Source of the DNA: Blasia pusilla
Lineage: Eukaryota; Marchantiophyta; Marchantiopsida; Blasiales
NCBI GenBank assembly: GCA_050084515.1
Contig: CM114271.1
Coordinates: 25,730,001 to 25,794,000, forward strand
DNA: 64,000 nt
Direction of reading: 5' to 3'
A program made the position numbers and the translations under genes. Below the pieces are notes generated by a model. That model saw nothing but the letters and a program-made list of their open reading frames with translations. It did no database searches and was not told the origin of the DNA. This document shows, in pieces, positions 19,809 through 33,020 of the stretch (the first letter of the stretch is position 1; each line of letters starts with the position of its first letter).

Positions 19809-22800
19809 TCACTTGGCGGCAGCAAGTTCTGCCCGCAACTGCTTGGCGGCCGCCACCAGGTTCGTGAGCGCTGGGACGACTTCCGCGTACTTTCTGGTCT
19901 TCAAACCGCAGTCGGGGTTGATCCACAGGACCTTGGACTCGAGGACGTCCAACATCTGCACAGAACAACCGGGAGGGTGTCAACGGCATGTTTACCGGGT
20001 ACGTGGCGTTCTGACCGTGGGCCGATAGAAAGGAAATCACAGCAACTGCCCTCAGAGCCTGGATGGAAGAGAACCGCGACCCATTCCTCACCTTGCGAGC
20101 GCGGTCAGCCATCTCCTCCGTGGGAGGAATACGTGGGGAGTGGATGTCGTAAACTCCTGGGCCGATTCCAGCGGCGTACTTCACACCCTCACGGAAAACT
20201 GAGAGTAGCTTCTCGTCGGACCGGGAGTTCTCGATAGTGATGACATCGGCATCCATGTCGATGATGGAGTTGATGATGTCGTTGAAGTTGGAGTAACACA
20301 TGTGGGTGTGGATCTGCACCACACATATCACGAGTAAGACGACTAGATTTGTTTGGACTCGTTCGGAGTCGGAGATCAGTAGCTTCAACTGTTGGGAAAT
20401 TTAGTCACATTGTGACACTCGAGAAACAAGCACGACGTTCGAGGACGAACCTGAGTCGTGTCTTTCACTCCGCACGTGGTGATACGGAATCCGTGGACCG
20501 CCCAGTCTTGGTATGCGGCTTGCTCGGATTTGCGCAAAGGCAGACCCTCCCTGAGAGCAGCTTCGTCAATTTGGATAACCTGATGGATCGGAAACATCAC
20601 CGCGTCAAGGTCATGTTCCGTGAACACCAGAGAAGAGACGCATTGGTGGTGAGGTGAACGGAGTAATGATAAATTTCGGTGTGTTCGAGTTCACTGGCGA
20701 ATATATTCAACAAAGAAATTTGTCAAGGATGAGAACCTACCGTGATGCCGTTGGCCTCGAGGTCCTCAACTTCGTCCTTGATTGCAAGGGCAATTTGCAT
20801 GGTGGTCACAGACCTGTGAGCACGCCAAGGGTTCTGGTTAATTTTGTATTGCACATGACGAAGACAATTCCGATGCTAAACGCGAGTCCACGCAACGAAT
20901 CCAGGAATCTAGTAACAAGAAAAATGTACCTGGGTTGATCGTTCCTGACGAAAGACCAGTTCAAGATTGTCACGGGTCCTGTGAGCATTCCCTTCATGGG
21001 TCGAGAGGTCAAACTTTGAGCATACTTCGACCAGTACACGGTCATGCTGGTTGGTCGGCTAACGTCACCGAAGATAACTGGTGGCTTCACGCACCGGGAT
21101 CCGTAAGATTGCACCCAACCGTTAGCAGTGAAACAGAATCCTTGGAGTTGCTCACCGAAGTATTCAACCATATCGTTCCTCTGCAGCAGCGACAAGCATT
21201 CAGTGTTTTTTTAACTGACGTTCGATAAGAAAATCTATGAACGCTTCAAAGATGTTAGCATTACTAGCATTTATATGATATGGCAGAAGTCGTCATTGCT
21301 GGCGAATCCTGATTCTCCAAACCAAACGGTCTTCAAAGATCGAAATTGTCCGCAATGTAACTCACCTCTGGTTCTCCGTGTACGAGGACATCAAGGTCCA
21401 GTTCTTCCTGCAGCTTCACCACACTCTGGATCTCCGCCTTGATAGCCGTGATGTACTCTTCCTCGGTGATCCTGAACCAAGAGCAACCCGCCAAAATATG
21501 AGGAGACCATTTCTTGCGGGGTATTAACCATAAACACTCCATGTTTTATATCAGCATGCTCAATGGATAATTGAAAGAAAACTGTTAGAATGCGTTTCAT
21601 AAACGAGGAGGAATGGATATGAGCTTACTTCTTGCTCTTGACCTCACGACGAACACGGCGCAACTCAGGAGTCTGGGGGAATGATCCGATAGTCGTAGTG
21701 GGCAATATAGGGAGGTTCAGCTTCTTTTGTTGTTCTTCTAGACGTTGGACCACAGGTGTAGCCCTACGATGATCGGAAGAATCCAGGTCCTTGATCTGCA
21801 TTCCAAAATTCATTCACGACAGATACGTCTCACATTTGAAACTGGAGAAAAATATTGGCGGATCTGATCTACCTTCCCGGATACTCTCGAATAACACGAC
21901 TCCCGTCTTGGACGAGTACACTGCATGCTGTGTTGCACGCTGTGTTACTTGTCCATAGATTCTCAACTAATGGATGCAGAACTTACGGCTTTCTTGACTG
22001 CATCGTTGTGAACTCGGGGAGAGCTCTTCCTGCTTGCTTGGGCAGCAGCATTGGTAGCGAAATACTCCTATGGCAACCAAAACGTGGCAAAGTGAGATTT
22101 CCTCCCTTCAACTGTGAACAAAAGCAACGTACGAGAAGAGGCATCAAAACAAGGGTGCCTCCTTACCAGGCCGGTACTGCGACTCACCTCATCCTTCTTG
22201 CCCTCCAGGGCGTTGGCCAAGGCAACGACCTCGTGGACCTTTTGTGCGGCGAATGCCATCCACGACTTCATCTCTTCGTCGAGTTTGGTTTCGTTCTTCA
22301 GGTCAAAAGCGGTGTGGAGCAGAGAGCAAGATGTGGACACTACGACCTTGTCTGCATGACAAACGATGGAAATTCAGGATCTACAACCGAAGATATCTCC
22401 AGAAGGAGACTTTCGACGAGTACTCATTGGCGAAAGCACCTTAGGACGCCATTTACCTTTCCCCAGAGCGGCCACCAACTCCTCCAGGAGAGTCAGGGAG
22501 GCCGACAAGTCGTTGGCCCAGATGTTTCGGCCATCGACAACACCGGCGTGAATTTTCTTTCCTCCATTACCGAATTGCTTCACGAGCTCCAGAGTCTGGG
22601 GGCCACGTACAAGATCCACTCCAATTGCGGTGACGTACTCCAAACCGATAAGAGTCCTGTCACCAATGACGTGAGAAAAGGATACCTGACGAGCTAACGA
22701 CCCAGGTGAGACAAATCACGGCATGATCAAAGCAAATTACAGGTAGGGTCAACACTGCAGGGCAGAAAGTGAACTCACTTAAAAGCTTCAGCAGGAAGGT

Positions 22801-24071
22801 CAGCGAAGTATGTCTCGATCAGAATGTCAATGCCAAGATCTGCACCTAGGACAGCGTACGCCTTCTTGTAGAGCTCGTACTGGCTTGATTCTAAATCAAG
22901 GACAAGGGTAGGCTCGTCGAACTGGACACCCTTTGCACCGGCGGCCTTCAATTCTTCCAGAATCTCCCTGTTCACGTAACCAAATGACCAATCTCAGCTG
23001 CAGACATGGGACGAAAAAGCTTACTTCACTAGCTACGAGCTGAAAATATTTCTGAGGACGCTTCATAAAACTTTGAGCGAATCAGACACATACTCGAATC
23101 AAGTCTCCCACACGTAGCCAGTGCGGTATTGTTACTCGGTAGATGTACTCACTTATACACTGGCAAGAGTGAGTCGAGTAAGGAGAGGGGATCGAAGTTC
23201 TTCGGGGCATCTCTGGATGCCTTGGCCTTAGCCAGGTAAGTCACGGGACCTACGAAAACTGGGATAGTCTCGATCCCAAGCTGTGGGTACAAACATCCCG
23301 TGGATTAACATACACTCTGAAGATAATCCACCACAACGATAAGCTTCAAAGGATAAAGCATCTTCCAGGCCATGTGAGAGAACTCACTGCAAGGGCTTCC
23401 TTGAACTCCTCCACGGCCTTGCGAGAAGACAGAACAAACTTGGTTTGGGGACCGAGCTCAGGTACGATGTAATGGCTACAAAAATAGTCTCATAACATCG
23501 TAAGTACATAACATCAGGCGTGTGTAAGGGAAGTAGATCAGATTCGGAAATCGCAAACAACAAACTTCAAGGGACCCTTCCGCATTGCAGTACTAGAAAT
23601 TTCAGAAAGATTAAAGTCTTATTCAAAAAGATGTTTACACAGTGGAGAGGTGTCTGACTACATGAAACTATCCACACGTGCTGCGTCAGTTACGACGATG
23701 GAGTGTTAGACTAAGATGACTTACTAATTGGTGTCGAACCACTTGGTCATCTCCATGGCGGGAGTGGTCTTGTTTCCACGGGCCATCGAGAAGTAAGTGT
23801 CGAACTCGACATTTCCTCCGGTGAATCCATAGCGCTCCGGCACTGCCCCCACCATGGCAGTGGTATCCAGACCGTGATCGTAGTAAGAGAAAGTGTTGCT
23901 CGGAATCAGCGTCACTCCAGCCTCCTTCTGGTAATTCCAGATGGACGCTCTTAGGTCCTTCGCGACCTTCTCCAAATCCTCAGCAGTCGACTTGCCATCC
24001 CAGAAGGACTCGAGCGCAAACTTGAGCTCCCTCTTGGGGCCCATGCGGGGGTATCCGACGATATGAGCCAT
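19809..24071 (-). CDS. METE: 5-methyltetrahydropteroyltriglutamate-homocysteine methyltransferase (cobalamin-independent methionine synthase)
   Basis: It transfers a methyl group from methyltetrahydrofolate-triglutamate to homocysteine, the last step of methionine synthesis. Fourteen coding exons with GT-AG borders and consistent phases: 24071-23725, 23475-23388, 23280-23153, 22967-22779, 22656-22457, 22351-22188, 22067-21987, 21795-21629, 21471-21366, 21180-20930, 20813-20741, 20579-20451, 20313-20092, 19955-19809. They sum to 2292 nt, or 763 residues plus stop, close to the usual 765 of plant enzymes. It starts [11 protein letters not shown] with no transit peptide, so it is probably cytosolic. 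Expected zinc ligands are His645, Cys647, Glu669 and Cys731 (HMC, IEN and NPDC motifs). No break was found. Exons are rich in C-ending codons, fitting high expression. Exon boundaries are my reading and lack transcript support. Confidence 0.95.
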
Positions 24072-24860
24072 TTTGGTAGACGAACGTCTGCGCAGAGCAT
24101 GAATGAATTCGACCAGATTAGTTCTTTCAAGGTAACAGAGAAATACACAAGATGGTGCACAAAGAGACGCGCGCTACACACCATCGATAGACTATCGCGA
24201 CGCTAACAGTGAGACACGTGAAAATGGCTTACATTCGATCTAAAAACTATTTATTAGATCGGCGATACAGCGAACCGACTGTTCTTGCACGAGATCTGAG
24301 CTAGGAAGTGACGCCGTCGAGGAAGGGGAAACGATCCGCCGACTGGATGTAAGCAACAAACCAATGCCGACGAACCCAGGGTAGGACCGAGATTCAAATA
24401 GGATGTAGTTTCTGCCAGCCCTAGGCTGCGCGCGCGGAGGCAGAGCGGAGAGTGGAGCAAAATCTACCTAGTCATCCAGGTTCGCTAACGCAAATACTAT
24501 CATAAAAATCGACACTACCACCGAACGACGCTCGTGTCAACTCGAGATCTACCCGAAATCAATCGCACCGCCCCCTCGAGGCAAGATTGATCGGTGGCAA
24601 ATACCAACGACGACGTACGCGTCGCAGCGAGCACCAAATCAAACGGCAGAAATGACATCTTCCGCATTAAGACCACAACAAGAGCCCACCACAATGCACG
24701 GACGCCAACCATACCTAAAACCTTGAGAAGACAACCGATCTGCAAGTCGCTCGCTGCAGCGATCGAGCGAGCGAGAGAGGAGAGGAGAAACGATAGGATG
24801 TGCCAGAGTCGGAGAAACTCGTGATAAAAGGGCCAACCCGGGAGGATCGCCGGATGGCCG
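24072..24860 (-). promoter_or_regulatory. METE: METE 5' untranslated region with probable intron
   Basis: On the minus strand a CT-rich leader (about 24790-24745) is followed by a possible donor at about 24714 (tttag then GTATGG). A good acceptor ends at 24088 (ctctgcgcag), 16 bases before the ATG at 24071. Leader introns are common in highly expressed plant genes. No clear TATA box was found, and the exact start of transcription is unknown. Confidence 0.4.
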
Positions 24861-25254
24861 ATGAACATGACAGTCTGCCCACCCGAGTACTGTACTATCG
24901 CTACCGTAGCTTCTGGGAGTGCCAGATAGGGCCAGTTAATAAAAGGTTCTCATGGAAACCCTATTAAACTAGTGGACAGGCCTGTCGTGGCTCCCTACGG
25001 CCGTCCCCGAAGCGCTGAATGGCTGCGATCTCTCCTCCATCCTGGGATCTACGTCTTCCTGCTGCGCAGTAAGAATCCTCACCGCACTACCGTACGGTGC
25101 CCCGTCTGTGACGAGTTGGTTCTCAGTACTCGCCCCACATGGAAGTCCGACTTTTAGCGGCTCCTTTAGCCGGCCTCCACTCTCCAGTGCCATCACGAGG
25201 GGAGGAAAAGCACTCATGCCCTCATAGAGACTTGCTACAATGATTCGTCAGCTA
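24861..25254. other. Intergenic upstream of METE, GC-rich
   Basis: It may include the METE promoter. An 80-codon ORF here has no recognisable features. Confidence 0.3.
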
Positions 25255-25500
25255 TTTCGAGCAATGTGCGGGGAGAAGCGGGGTTACGTGTTGAGCTGGC
25301 CGGAAGAATCTGAGAATTTCCGATTCAGGTCGTCACTTACCGGCCAAAAACCGAAGGTTTAGGGAGGGTGTCCTTTGTATTCGTACCTGTATAGCCGACT
25401 GGAATGAAGAAAACTTCGAAAATTGCCGCTCGGGTTTGTAGAGATCGGAAATCTACCGGTTGTAACGAAAAAACTCCCCGGACCCTGATTTCGAGTCTGC
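25255..25500 (+). repeat. Dispersed GC-rich repeat, copy beyond METE 5' end
   Basis: A diverged partner of 18330-18600 in the same orientation, with METE between the two. Shared blocks include ggggttacgtgttga and cggccaaaaacc. Confidence 0.55.
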
Positions 25501-28500
25501 AGTGCTCCGTCAGGCGGCCTTCAGTACATCCATCCTCTGGGGACGAAGGCCTTCGGAAGAAAAGCGAAGGGTTTACACGGACTCCAAAAAAGAAATTGCA
25601 ATCCATTATGCGGTGCTCATTTATTAGACCTACTCACAAGGGATGGAGGTTTGCAAGTTTCCAATTGGTTGTTACGGGGCTCTTTGTTTTCCTCTCTCCC
25701 TCATGCATGTGGAGACCTCCGACTTGATTGACTTACGAGTTTATTGATTCTTGGGAGTCTTCTTTTCATATTCTTCATGAATCCTCTCCTCCACTTTTAT
25801 TTGAGTTTTCTTTTGCTTCGTTGCCTTAAGGGAGTCACTTTAAGGGAAAAGGATGTCATGTATTGTCATGGGAAATGGACGTTTTCATGTGGTTAGTAGT
25901 CGTCTTACAAAGCACTAGTTTGCGGAATGCACGTGGAAAACAATCCAATGACTAAAAGAAAAAGGTAACAAAATTAAGATTTTTTTAGAGAAAAAACGTC
26001 TTATACGCGTGCTACTTTTTCCATCTCTCACGGTGACCTCATTAATCATCCACTGGGATCATGGTCATCATACTCCGTGCTCTTGCATTGCAGCGCTGAG
26101 TAGGATCAGTTACTTATGTTAACCTTCTACTTATTTTTACGTTCCACGAGCTAGTTGTTATTACGCTCCTGCCTAAATAAAATATTAATAAGTTTTAACT
26201 CTTTGCAACATTAGATAGTACGCCACGAAAATGATTTTTAATAAATTATAAATATTTTTATTTCAATGATTTTTTATTTTTATTTTTTTAAAATCACTTT
26301 TAAAATAATATTCAATTCCCCTAAATATTTTTACTCTTCGGTAAAAGTTTGAAAAATATCTATTCTTTCACTTTTCCCCACCAAAATAACACTAATAAAT
26401 TCTTGGTTAATTTAATCAATGAAATCATTTCCCTTTTCCATTAAAATTAATTCCCATCTCTCAAAATATCACATGTATAAAATTTAAATAAAATATTCTC
26501 TTTCACCATTAAAATGCATTTTCTCTTCCCATCAAATACGAATTAAGGAAAACTCATTTTTTAAAATATTTTTTCTAATTTTCCACATTATTCTCAACTT
26601 ATGATCACCCATTATAATAAAAAACTATTAATTAGTAATTAATATATATATATTTTTTCTCTTTCACTCAAATTTCTTCTACTTACAATTCATTCTCTCC
26701 AAAAGCTATCCATCTAATGTGATAATGTGCTACCCATCTAATGTACTAAAATTCAAATATGTCTTTTGTCAAGTTAACCTACAACTTTGTCTTATGATAC
26801 TTGTAGGGTTTTCCATTAGAGTATAGATTGGAGATGTTTGTCAAATCACTCTCTAATAATACTTTCAATCTACACAACATGTTTACCCAAGTTCTTGAGT
26901 TGTCATGGATAAATATCACTTATCCTAAGTTTTAAAAGTTTTCTTATTTTAAGAAAATTTTGAATTTATGATATCTTACTTTGATGAGAGTTATATATGT
27001 GCTCAAAGAAAAAGTGTCCAAATTTGAAAAATAAAATTATATATATTAATTATATGGTACGTATTCATTTTGATATTTCAAATTTCACACAAAGTTTATT
27101 TCTAAACGGTGGGTAATGATGTGGATGATGATGACAAATAAGTCCTTTTAATGAAATCCAACCCAAATAGTCCACCTTATTCACCATAGCCACTTAATTA
27201 ATCCCAACATATAGTGCCAATCATAGTCTCCTAGTCCCATTCCTTTTAGTCTCATGAGAACTCTTTTTACTCTATACAATGCATAGTAAAGGTAAACCAA
27301 TATGAAACTCCTTATACAAATTATATGTGTCTTCTCAAAATTAATCTCATAATTTGTGATTCATATTTTCAAAATAATCCCATCTTATTTTTATATTTAA
27401 ATTCAAAAATTTGTTCAAGGTTTTTTCCTTTAAAAATATAATTTTAAATATTATATTCCAATTTTAATTTAATCATATTATTTTATTTTCTTATTTTTCC
27501 TGCACTATATGGGCCATTGGGTGTAAAATGCTCCTTGACCATTTTTTGGTTTTTTTTTCAGATATCTAAATTCATGTCAGGTTGATTTCTACAAATTTTC
27601 TTACTCCTATGAATCATATAAAATTTCCTTTCTTTTCTTCTTCTATTTCTTATCTAGAAAATAATGTAAACAAATTTTTGTGCATAACACAAGACATTCT
27701 ACTAGTTTTCTTTATTGAGAAAAGATGTTGGAGAAAAAAAAATTCATAAAAGTGATTATCATTTATGAATATTGAATGAACTTTTGCCAAAGTCATCCCA
27801 ACAAATATGGCATAAGGAACAAATTCAATGGTCTATGTGAGTGGAAACCATGTAGGGAATAGTTGGAAAAAAAATAGTCAGTGGGAGTAGAAATAAGAGA
27901 GATAAGTGGAAGGCAATATGTGAATGAATTGAGGAAGAAAATGTGTAAATGGGTAGATGAAAAAGGGAGGGGATAATAAATTTGTGGAGGATACGTGAAA
28001 GGAAGAATACATAAAAGAAGAATGTGGGAGGGGAGCACAACCAACAAAGGTTATGGAGAATGGACGAAGAAAGAAGAAAAGAAGAAAAAATATACATTGA
28101 AGAGTTTCCCTATCGAAAATTGTGACTAGTTTGACAGTATGTCATTGGAAGGCAACTAGTACCAATCAAGATATTTGTTCATGACTTTCCACAACATGTC
28201 TATGTTTTATGTTTTCTTGTGTTGTAAATGATTTGTTGAGAGTTCAATAAATATAATCTAAGCTAGCCTTGCAAGGGATAGCTAGCAATCCTCGTTAGGC
28301 CACACAAATAGCTTTTTTCAAACCGTCATTTTTCGTATACTTTCATTAAAAGTTTTGATAGTAGATTGGGAATCCCACCATGGTATTTTTCTAGGTACGC
28401 TATTTTGATTTATGACAAATTATTGTTAGTAATAGTTTTGATAGTTGCCATAGAACAACTTTGAATCATCCCACTTATTCCATATTATGTTGGATTCTCA

Positions 28501-31199
28501 ACATCCACTTTTGTTGAGCATCATTAATCTGGACAGTCCTCTTATATGAGGAGAAGCCTAGATTGATGGTCCTAGTTTCCCGAGTAGTCAAATACTTGGG
28601 GAGCTAGAACAATAGCACATTCTCAAACATCAACTTTTCTCCATGTTCAAGTTCCATTGAAGCTCTTTTATGAGTACACATACAGACTAGGCCACTTTGT
28701 GCCTTAAAAAATTGTTATAGATTTCAATAATCTATTCACATTCTATTTCCTCACTTTATATTCAAAATTCTTGTAACCAACTTACAATTTCCAATCCCAT
28801 GCACAAGTTAACATCATTACAAAGATACGCCTTGATTAACAAATTGGTTGATTAAAGGCTATGGGATAGTGGGTTGGATCAACGAGTCGAGGGATGAGTG
28901 AAAGAGGGAATAGCACATAATATTGAGGAATGGAGATAAGCGAGAGGGATATATGAAGGAAATTCACTAAAAGATTAAACAAGTCTGATAATTTGATTGT
29001 GGTGTTTCTTTGATCATTTCTTCTAAGATTTTTTAAAATTTCAACATCAACAAATATTCAAAGGAATTGATCTTTTCTCCACAGATCATAAATTATGAAG
29101 ATACTCATTTAAAGACTCTCTTTTATCGCATGCCCAGTGTATCTTCCATCTCCCTATCTTCATTTATAAGATGATCCATCTATGAACTTAAAAAAACATT
29201 TTACAATGGTTTGATATAAGTCAATAAGAGGAAGTATGAATAACCCAAAATAGCAAATCCCATTCATAAGAAAATAAATTAGAAAATAAATTACCAAAAT
29301 AATAACAATTTCCTATTTTAAAAGATAATGATCCATGTGTATTTTAAAATAAAAATCACCAATGGAGCAGAAAAAGATATTATTCATCGTAACGTAAAAA
29401 AACCCAAGAGATTAAAAAATCAAGAATTAAAGAAACATAAATATAAAACCTATTTAGTTTGTTTCAATATAAAACAAGTAAACATCTTGGAGATAGAAAG
29501 TCAAAGTATCGAGAAGACAAAATGCATTCTTAATGTGAAATAAGACATGAGGAATCATGCATAATCATTCATCAATGCACCAAACATGTCACATATAAAA
29601 TAGAAGATCCTCAAAAAGAATCTCCCTCGTGACACTAACAAGAATTTCATTTAATTTGTTAACATTTAATACATATTCCACACAATTTGGATCATAAGCC
29701 TATTCAATCCTTTTTAATTGGAATTAATTTACAACAACCACTCATAAAAAAATTTTTAACTATATGGTCTATGACCAAATATTTAAATTTTACACTAATA
29801 ATATTCGAATGACTTTAAGTGGACATCTCAAATGATAGAAGTAATATTAGAACCATTTGATCTCTATGATGGGCTTTTTTATCATATATTTATTCATAAA
29901 TCCAACCCGACATGCGAAGCACCTAACAAATATGTATGAAGGGATGAAATTGATACGAGGTGGTAGCCAAAAGTGAATGCATATATGATAAGATATAAGG
30001 CATATTTGGAGAGAACGAGAGAGTGTGTATACCCATTAAGCATTGTGTGTCGTAGCCTTCTAACCATAGATCTTGCGCCCTGGTTGGAATATGCTTAAGA
30101 TTGGGATGGGTGAAGTGAGAGGAAGAAGTGAATAAGGTACCATATGAGAGGAGGGAGATACTCTCATATAGTGTGGGTGCTGACCAAATAATGTGTTGGT
30201 GCGGAGCTTCCAAGTATCAACCAAGAAACTCTTTACCACACCATCTACTTCACGTAATTGGGATCCTCAATAGACATTACTTACTAGTACAATAGCTTTG
30301 GACAATGAATCAAGGCTACTGAATATGTTCAAAAATTGAGTGTGAGAGAGAGAGAGAGATCAAAGAGGCGCTCCTCCGAGATAGAGATGAAGAGAAGATC
30401 GAAGCTATTCAAGAGCAGATGAGAAAGCTCAAACAAGAAGATGAGACTTTACAACACTATACAAATCATTCATGAGTGTTGAGATATTAATCTCAATGTG
30501 GAGGATGAGAGGAGGATATTTTGCACTATTTTCTTTATGGATTATGACCCAAGTTATAGATATACCTTTAGGATTTGAAGTGCCACACCACAACTACCAA
30601 ATTTTAATAAGGCAAGTAAAATTGCACAAAGATAGGAATGAACATGGGTAGAAAAAAGAGGCTAAAGAATATCTCCTTAATAGAGCTAAGTGATCACTTG
30701 AGGGGCCAACACTATTGAATTTCAAGGTGGTCAGCACCCTAAAAAAAATCAATATCCCTTCCATCCAATAAGGATAAGGTTTTTTTCCTAGATTAACTGA
30801 GAAGTAGCAAACACAATTCTTGAAAGAAGAACTCTGAATGGAGAAATACCGAAGGAACGTATCCAAAGAGAAGATACCACATATTTCAGAGGTACATACG
30901 TTGGCTAACATAGTTATACCACTTGCAATATTACCGCTTATAGACATTTGCAAGGAAAAATTAACTCCTCGAAGATGCTAACTACATCATCTTAGATGTC
31001 TCAATAACATCAATAGATGCCAACACCACAACAATAGATGATGATACCTAAGCAACAACAAACACGTGGTACCCATGCAACATGCATCGATGACATTATC
31101 CTTGCAAAATTAACAAAAATGAAGAATATATGTAACCACTTTACCTGTTAATTTGATGACAGTGGAAAGAATTTGGCCTTTAAACACCTTTAAATTCTA
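25501..31199. other. AT-rich gene-poor interval
   Basis: No gene supported. From 26.1 kb the sequence is strongly AT-rich with many short stop-laden frames. A purine-biased tract lies at 27793-28097. No terminal repeats, rRNA or tRNA were recognised. Confidence 0.5.
27793..28097 (+). other. Purine-biased tract, about 300 bp
   Basis: The plus strand is dominated by A and G (runs such as gaagaaagaagaaaagaagaaa). This keeps the minus strand open in two frames, encoding Ser/Phe/Leu-rich nonsense. It is a composition effect and not a gene. Confidence 0.6.
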
Positions 31200-33020
31200 G
31201 AGCACAAGATGTAGTACTAACAAATACAAAGACCCTCGATACATGGCAGAATATGAAGTTGTTCTAACCATATACATGTTGTCGAATGCCGATAGAGAGT
31301 ATATTGAGAGTCAAGAGAGCACTTGGACATATCAAAATACTTCTATTGCCAAAATTGAGGCTCTCTTTAAGAAGGGCAAGTCTATTTTTTAAACCATCTA
31401 ACTCTAAACCCTCAAAGAACTTTTTTGGAATTTTTTTTTAAACCACCAGGAAAAAGGAAGTTGGTCCATCAATTCACAAGTAGAAAATGCCTACCATTAT
31501 GGAAGAAGAGCAAAGGTACTTTCCCAAAAAATATGAATTGTTACAAGAAACCCAACTATTATTTGAGAATATTCTGTCTCCCAACTTCCAAGTATCTATA
31601 TATGATTTCTATATATTCAACAATCTTAAGGAGATCTTAGTCAAATGTACATTGGGAATGGAAGATCGGTTAATCTTTAATCTTTCCTCTACAGAAAACG
31701 TAGAAAATCTTGCTTTAATCGTGTAAATTTTTAGTTCCAATATCATATCAATAATTTTCTCGTTGATGTAGGCATAAGTTTTATTATTATGATACAACTT
31801 ACATACCAATCATTGGGTATTAAAGGTATGATACAAGCCCAATGTCTATTGAAAATAATGGATGGATATCGTGTCAAACTAGAGGGTACTATGTATCGTA
31901 TTAAGATGGTAATTAATGGCCATTCTTATCGTCAACCATTTTCTCTGATTAAGCTTCAAGCTCCAAAATATTAATCATCCACTTCTCTCATGATGGAGTT
32001 GGTTATCATCTACCAAAATTTGTATAGAATGGATCAATGCTACTCTCTATATCCCCAGTAGAGGAATCGAATTCTTCCACCAAGCATTCCAATCCTTGCT
32101 ATTGGAACAAATATTTCCCTTACATTGTCCATGAGGGAGAAGCAACACTTGGATAAACAATCATCGTATGTGTAATTAAAGATATCAAACTAGGGGAATA
32201 TGAGGTCATTGCATTGATGGTGGAGAAGATGAAGGGTTGGATTTTGAGATACTCAAGGAAGCTAAAAGAGTGTATGAGCTAGAGTACCTTGGCATAGAAA
32301 TTGATCTATTAGATGAACAAAGTGTAGATATCAACTCTAATCCTCTCATACCTCAACTTATTCAGGTTGGAGCTAATCTTTATAGTATAGATTCATAGAA
32401 GTACTAGCTTATCTTCAAATTTTCTAGGAATTCTGTTAATGTTTTGTTCAGAGCTATGAGGAAATGAAGATACGACCCTCATAGCCAAACGTGGGCCAAT
32501 GCAAAACATCATGATTTTAGTAGACTCCCACTAGGATGGATGTGGGTTGGAGAAGTCTCTTGAAGGAGACATGAGTTATGAGACGTAAGCAAGGTTGTGA
32601 GTTTCATGTATTAATGGTTGCAACTCGAAAAGCCTGGACCAACGTGAACCAAGACTTGAGAAGCGTTGATTCTAAGAAGAGTGGCTTGCCAAAAATAATG
32701 AGAATCAGAATTGGAACTTGGTTGGCGTTTGGGATTCCATCATGTGTCAGGTTATAACGGCCAGACCCAAGGTATGTTTGGGACAAGTAGGATCACGTCA
32801 AAAAGGTGAAGCAAAGTGGATTCCAACACATTAAAGATTCAAAAAAATGCATGAGTAAATATTGAGAAATTGCCCCAAATTTTTCCAAGGGACAATTGGG
32901 TTGAGGGCCAAAAGGAGCGCCCCGAGAGGACTTTTCAGAATGTGGGGGTAGGGTATACTGCCCCAAAAGTATACAAAAGGGGAAGAATATCCAAGGTTGA
33001 TTGGGACCTCCCATAAAGGG
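31200..33020 (+). pseudogene. Decayed coding-like stretch of unknown origin
   Basis: Several open segments read like real protein: 31487-31726 (motif YELLQETQLLFENIL), 31789-31974 (QPFSLIKLQAPKY) and about 32210-32399 (AKRVYELEYLGIEIDLLD). They lie in the same direction, separated by stops. This pattern fits an old mobile-element polyprotein. I do not recognise a protease, RT or integrase motif in it and assign no family. Confidence 0.3.

Noticed and set aside
19809-24071. METE as a horizontally acquired bacterial metE
   Set aside because: It has 13 coding introns with plant-type borders, and its length and residues match plant enzymes.
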